A stretch of DNA of 64,000 nt, taken from positions 12,084,237-12,148,236 of the forward strand of contig CM067354.1 of NCBI GenBank assembly GCA_034190875.2. Reading direction: 5' to 3'. The first letter of the stretch is position 1. Every line of letters starts with the position of its first letter. Origin of the DNA: Urechis unicinctus. Its lineage: Eukaryota > Annelida > Polychaeta > Xenopneusta > Urechidae. The notes beneath the pieces were generated by a model. That model searched no databases. It was not told where the DNA came from and was given only the letters and a program-made list of their open reading frames with translations. The translations under genes were made by a program, and so were the position numbers. Positions 62,487-64,000 of this stretch are shown piece by piece.

Positions 62487-64000
62487 CAGTGCCACCTCGT
62501 TAACAAGACCTCGCCAATGGGGATTCCTCGATGATGGGGACGCAGACCGGGAAACCATTCCAAGCAATGCTATTTCACTCGGTTAATCGGGACATTCCAG
62601 ACGAATCGCCTCGTTAAAAGGGACGCGTTGCCATCGATCGATTTTAAATACCATCGACTGTAACGGCTTAATCCTGATTACTAAACGATCTCTGATCACC
62701 CAACCTCTGATCACCCGAGTTAAACGAAGTTGATGAGGTAGTTAAATCATCTAGGGGATGCTGGCGGCTGTCTAACAAGCGTGACTTAAGATTGGAGATT
62801 ACGATTGTGCACTGTCAGCGTGCCCAATTCCCGTTTCCGGTGGTTGCGGAGCCCAGCGAGTTCACATTGACGCCTCGATTCCTCGATCATGTGTCAAGTC
62901 GGGTGGTTTAAAAGGCAGAAGTGTCATCATTCATCATCAAACTGCCAAAGAAACTGTCACAATGCCTCGAAGAAAAGACCTCACCATACAGAAGAAAGTA
63001 GAGATCCTGAAAGAACTAAAATAAAGTCGCCAAAGCCAAGCTATAATCGCCATGAAATTGGAAGTTTCCACGCCCGCCATATCGCGCTTAGTAAAGAACA
63101 GGAATGACATCTTGAAGCAACAAGGAGCCGGCCAATACGAAAGCCGAAAAAGTAAGAGAGTGGGTGGAGACGAAGAACTGGATGAGGCACTGTTTACGTG
63201 GTTCAAACAGAAGTGGGCCCAAGGCGCACGACTGTCGGAACAGAAATTCAATGAAGAGGGTGCCGAGTTCCAAAGCATCATCTGGTTGGCTGTGGCGCTT
63301 GAAGTCACGGTTCAACGTAGCCTTCAAAAAGCAGCAAGGTGAAGAACAAGACGCCGATAACCCGTCAGCCCGCCACTGGCTCCAAGACAAATTTCCTGAA
63401 ATTGCCGCCAACTTAAGTGACCAGGACGTATTCAACGCAGACGAGACGGCCCTTTACTTCTGGGCCTTCAATGACAAGGAACACTGCCTGCCCACGGAGG
63501 AATTCGGCAGAGGGAAAGCTGCCAAGGAAAGGATCACCGTCCTACTTTGCGCCAATATGGACGGATCGGAAACGCTGCCGCTGCTCGTCATCAGTAAAAG
63601 TCGTCGCCCGCGCTGTTTCCCGAAAGATACCACAAAACTGCCGGTCGAATACGCTTCTTCGCTTCTTCGAAAAATGCATGGATGATGGGAGAGATCTTCG
63701 CAAACTGGCTGGCTAAATGGGACCGAAAGCTCTACTTCAACCAACGTAAGGTCTGCCTGTTGATCGACAACTGTTCTGCCCACTCGCCGCAGGTGACGTT
63801 GACCAGCGTCACTTTACACTTCCTGCCGCCCAGCACTACGAGTCTGATCCATCCGATGGACCAAGGAATGATACGGATACTGCAAAGAACATTACCGCAG
63901 CGCGTTGAATGGACGAATCATAATTGCCCTTGACGCTGACGAATCGGTACAAGCACTGCGAGTTGCCCGACAGATCAACAATCTCAACGCCATCTACCTT
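62487..64000 (+). mobile_element. pogo/Tigger DNA transposon, right end outside the window
   Basis: The left terminus CAGTGCCACCTCGTTAACAAG begins at 62487, directly after a TA dinucleotide (62485-62486), as expected for this superfamily. CTCGTTAA or CTCGGTTAA recurs at about 62494, 62578 and 62609, as subterminal transposase-binding-type repeats. The transposase relic starts at 62962. The right terminus is beyond the edge. Confidence 0.8.
62962..64000 (+). pseudogene. Tigger-type DDE transposase, broken
   Basis: Cuts and joins transposon ends. It starts MPRRKDLTIQKKVEILKELK, the helix-turn-helix N-terminus of pogo/Tigger proteins. A TAA at codon 21 follows, then continues in frame (MKLEVSTPAISRLVKNRNDI) to a frameshift near 63.23 kb. 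The next frame carries GWLWRLKSRFNV and FNADETALYFW (first catalytic Asp at 63440). After another shift near 63.67 kb come CLLIDNCSAHSP (second Asp, 63766) and LIHPMDQGMIRIL (third Asp, 63859). The last two are 31 codons apart, i.e. DD30D, as in the pogo family. A third shift occurs near 63.91 kb and coding signal continues past the edge. Dead enzyme. Confidence 0.88.

Overview
The window is nuclear DNA of an animal, most likely an aquatic invertebrate (cnidarian, amphioxus or similar; the sequence does not decide which). Evidence: genes are split by GT-AG introns, much of the DNA is AT-rich and non-coding, there are long microsatellites, and four kinds of animal mobile DNA are present (Polinton/Maverick, pogo/Tigger, gag-type retroelement, small non-autonomous elements). 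There are no operons, bacterial promoters or CRISPR arrays.

Layout. 1-17 kb: essentially a gene desert with one diverged direct repeat pair (3.2 and 3.9 kb) and one weak LINE-like ORF (16.4 kb, minus). 17.2-28.7 kb: one complete minus-strand gene, a MATE/SLC47 multidrug-and-toxin-extrusion transporter. I could assemble it into 18 coding exons with matching intron phases and an uninterrupted 589-residue product. Its introns 2 and 3 carry a ~600 bp direct repeat pair, a 30 bp minisatellite, an (ACTC)n tract and a 31-base poly-C. 29.8-31.3 kb: a tRNA-like fragment and a 659 bp element with a 9 bp target duplication. 31.8-40.4 kb: a decayed, right-truncated Polinton with a protein-primed type B DNA polymerase remnant, several accessory-protein remnants and one intact 265-codon ORF. 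42.4-46.8 kb: a higher-order AT-rich satellite with a period of about 1.3 kb. 47.9 kb: a 123 bp (TA)n tract. 50.9-58 kb: a mosaic of gene and retroelement relics: a CCHC zinc knuckle, an uncharacterised family fragment, a P2X7-ballast-like gene with one frameshift, a second minus-strand family fragment, a TatD-like metal hydrolase pseudogene and an opposing gag pseudogene. 58.7-62 kb: three phase-matched exons forming the 3' end of an unrecognised gene with a poly(A) signal. 62.5 kb to the right edge: a pogo/Tigger transposon whose transposase is broken by a stop and frameshifts.

Only the MATE gene and the 60.5-61.8 kb gene look functional in sequence. Most other coding signal is relic mobile DNA or relic duplicated genes. 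The points most worth a second look are the 53 bp / 659 bp element pair with perfect 9 bp target duplications, the altered transport carboxylates of the MATE protein, the TatD-like domain in a retroelement setting, and the 1.3 kb TA-rich satellite.
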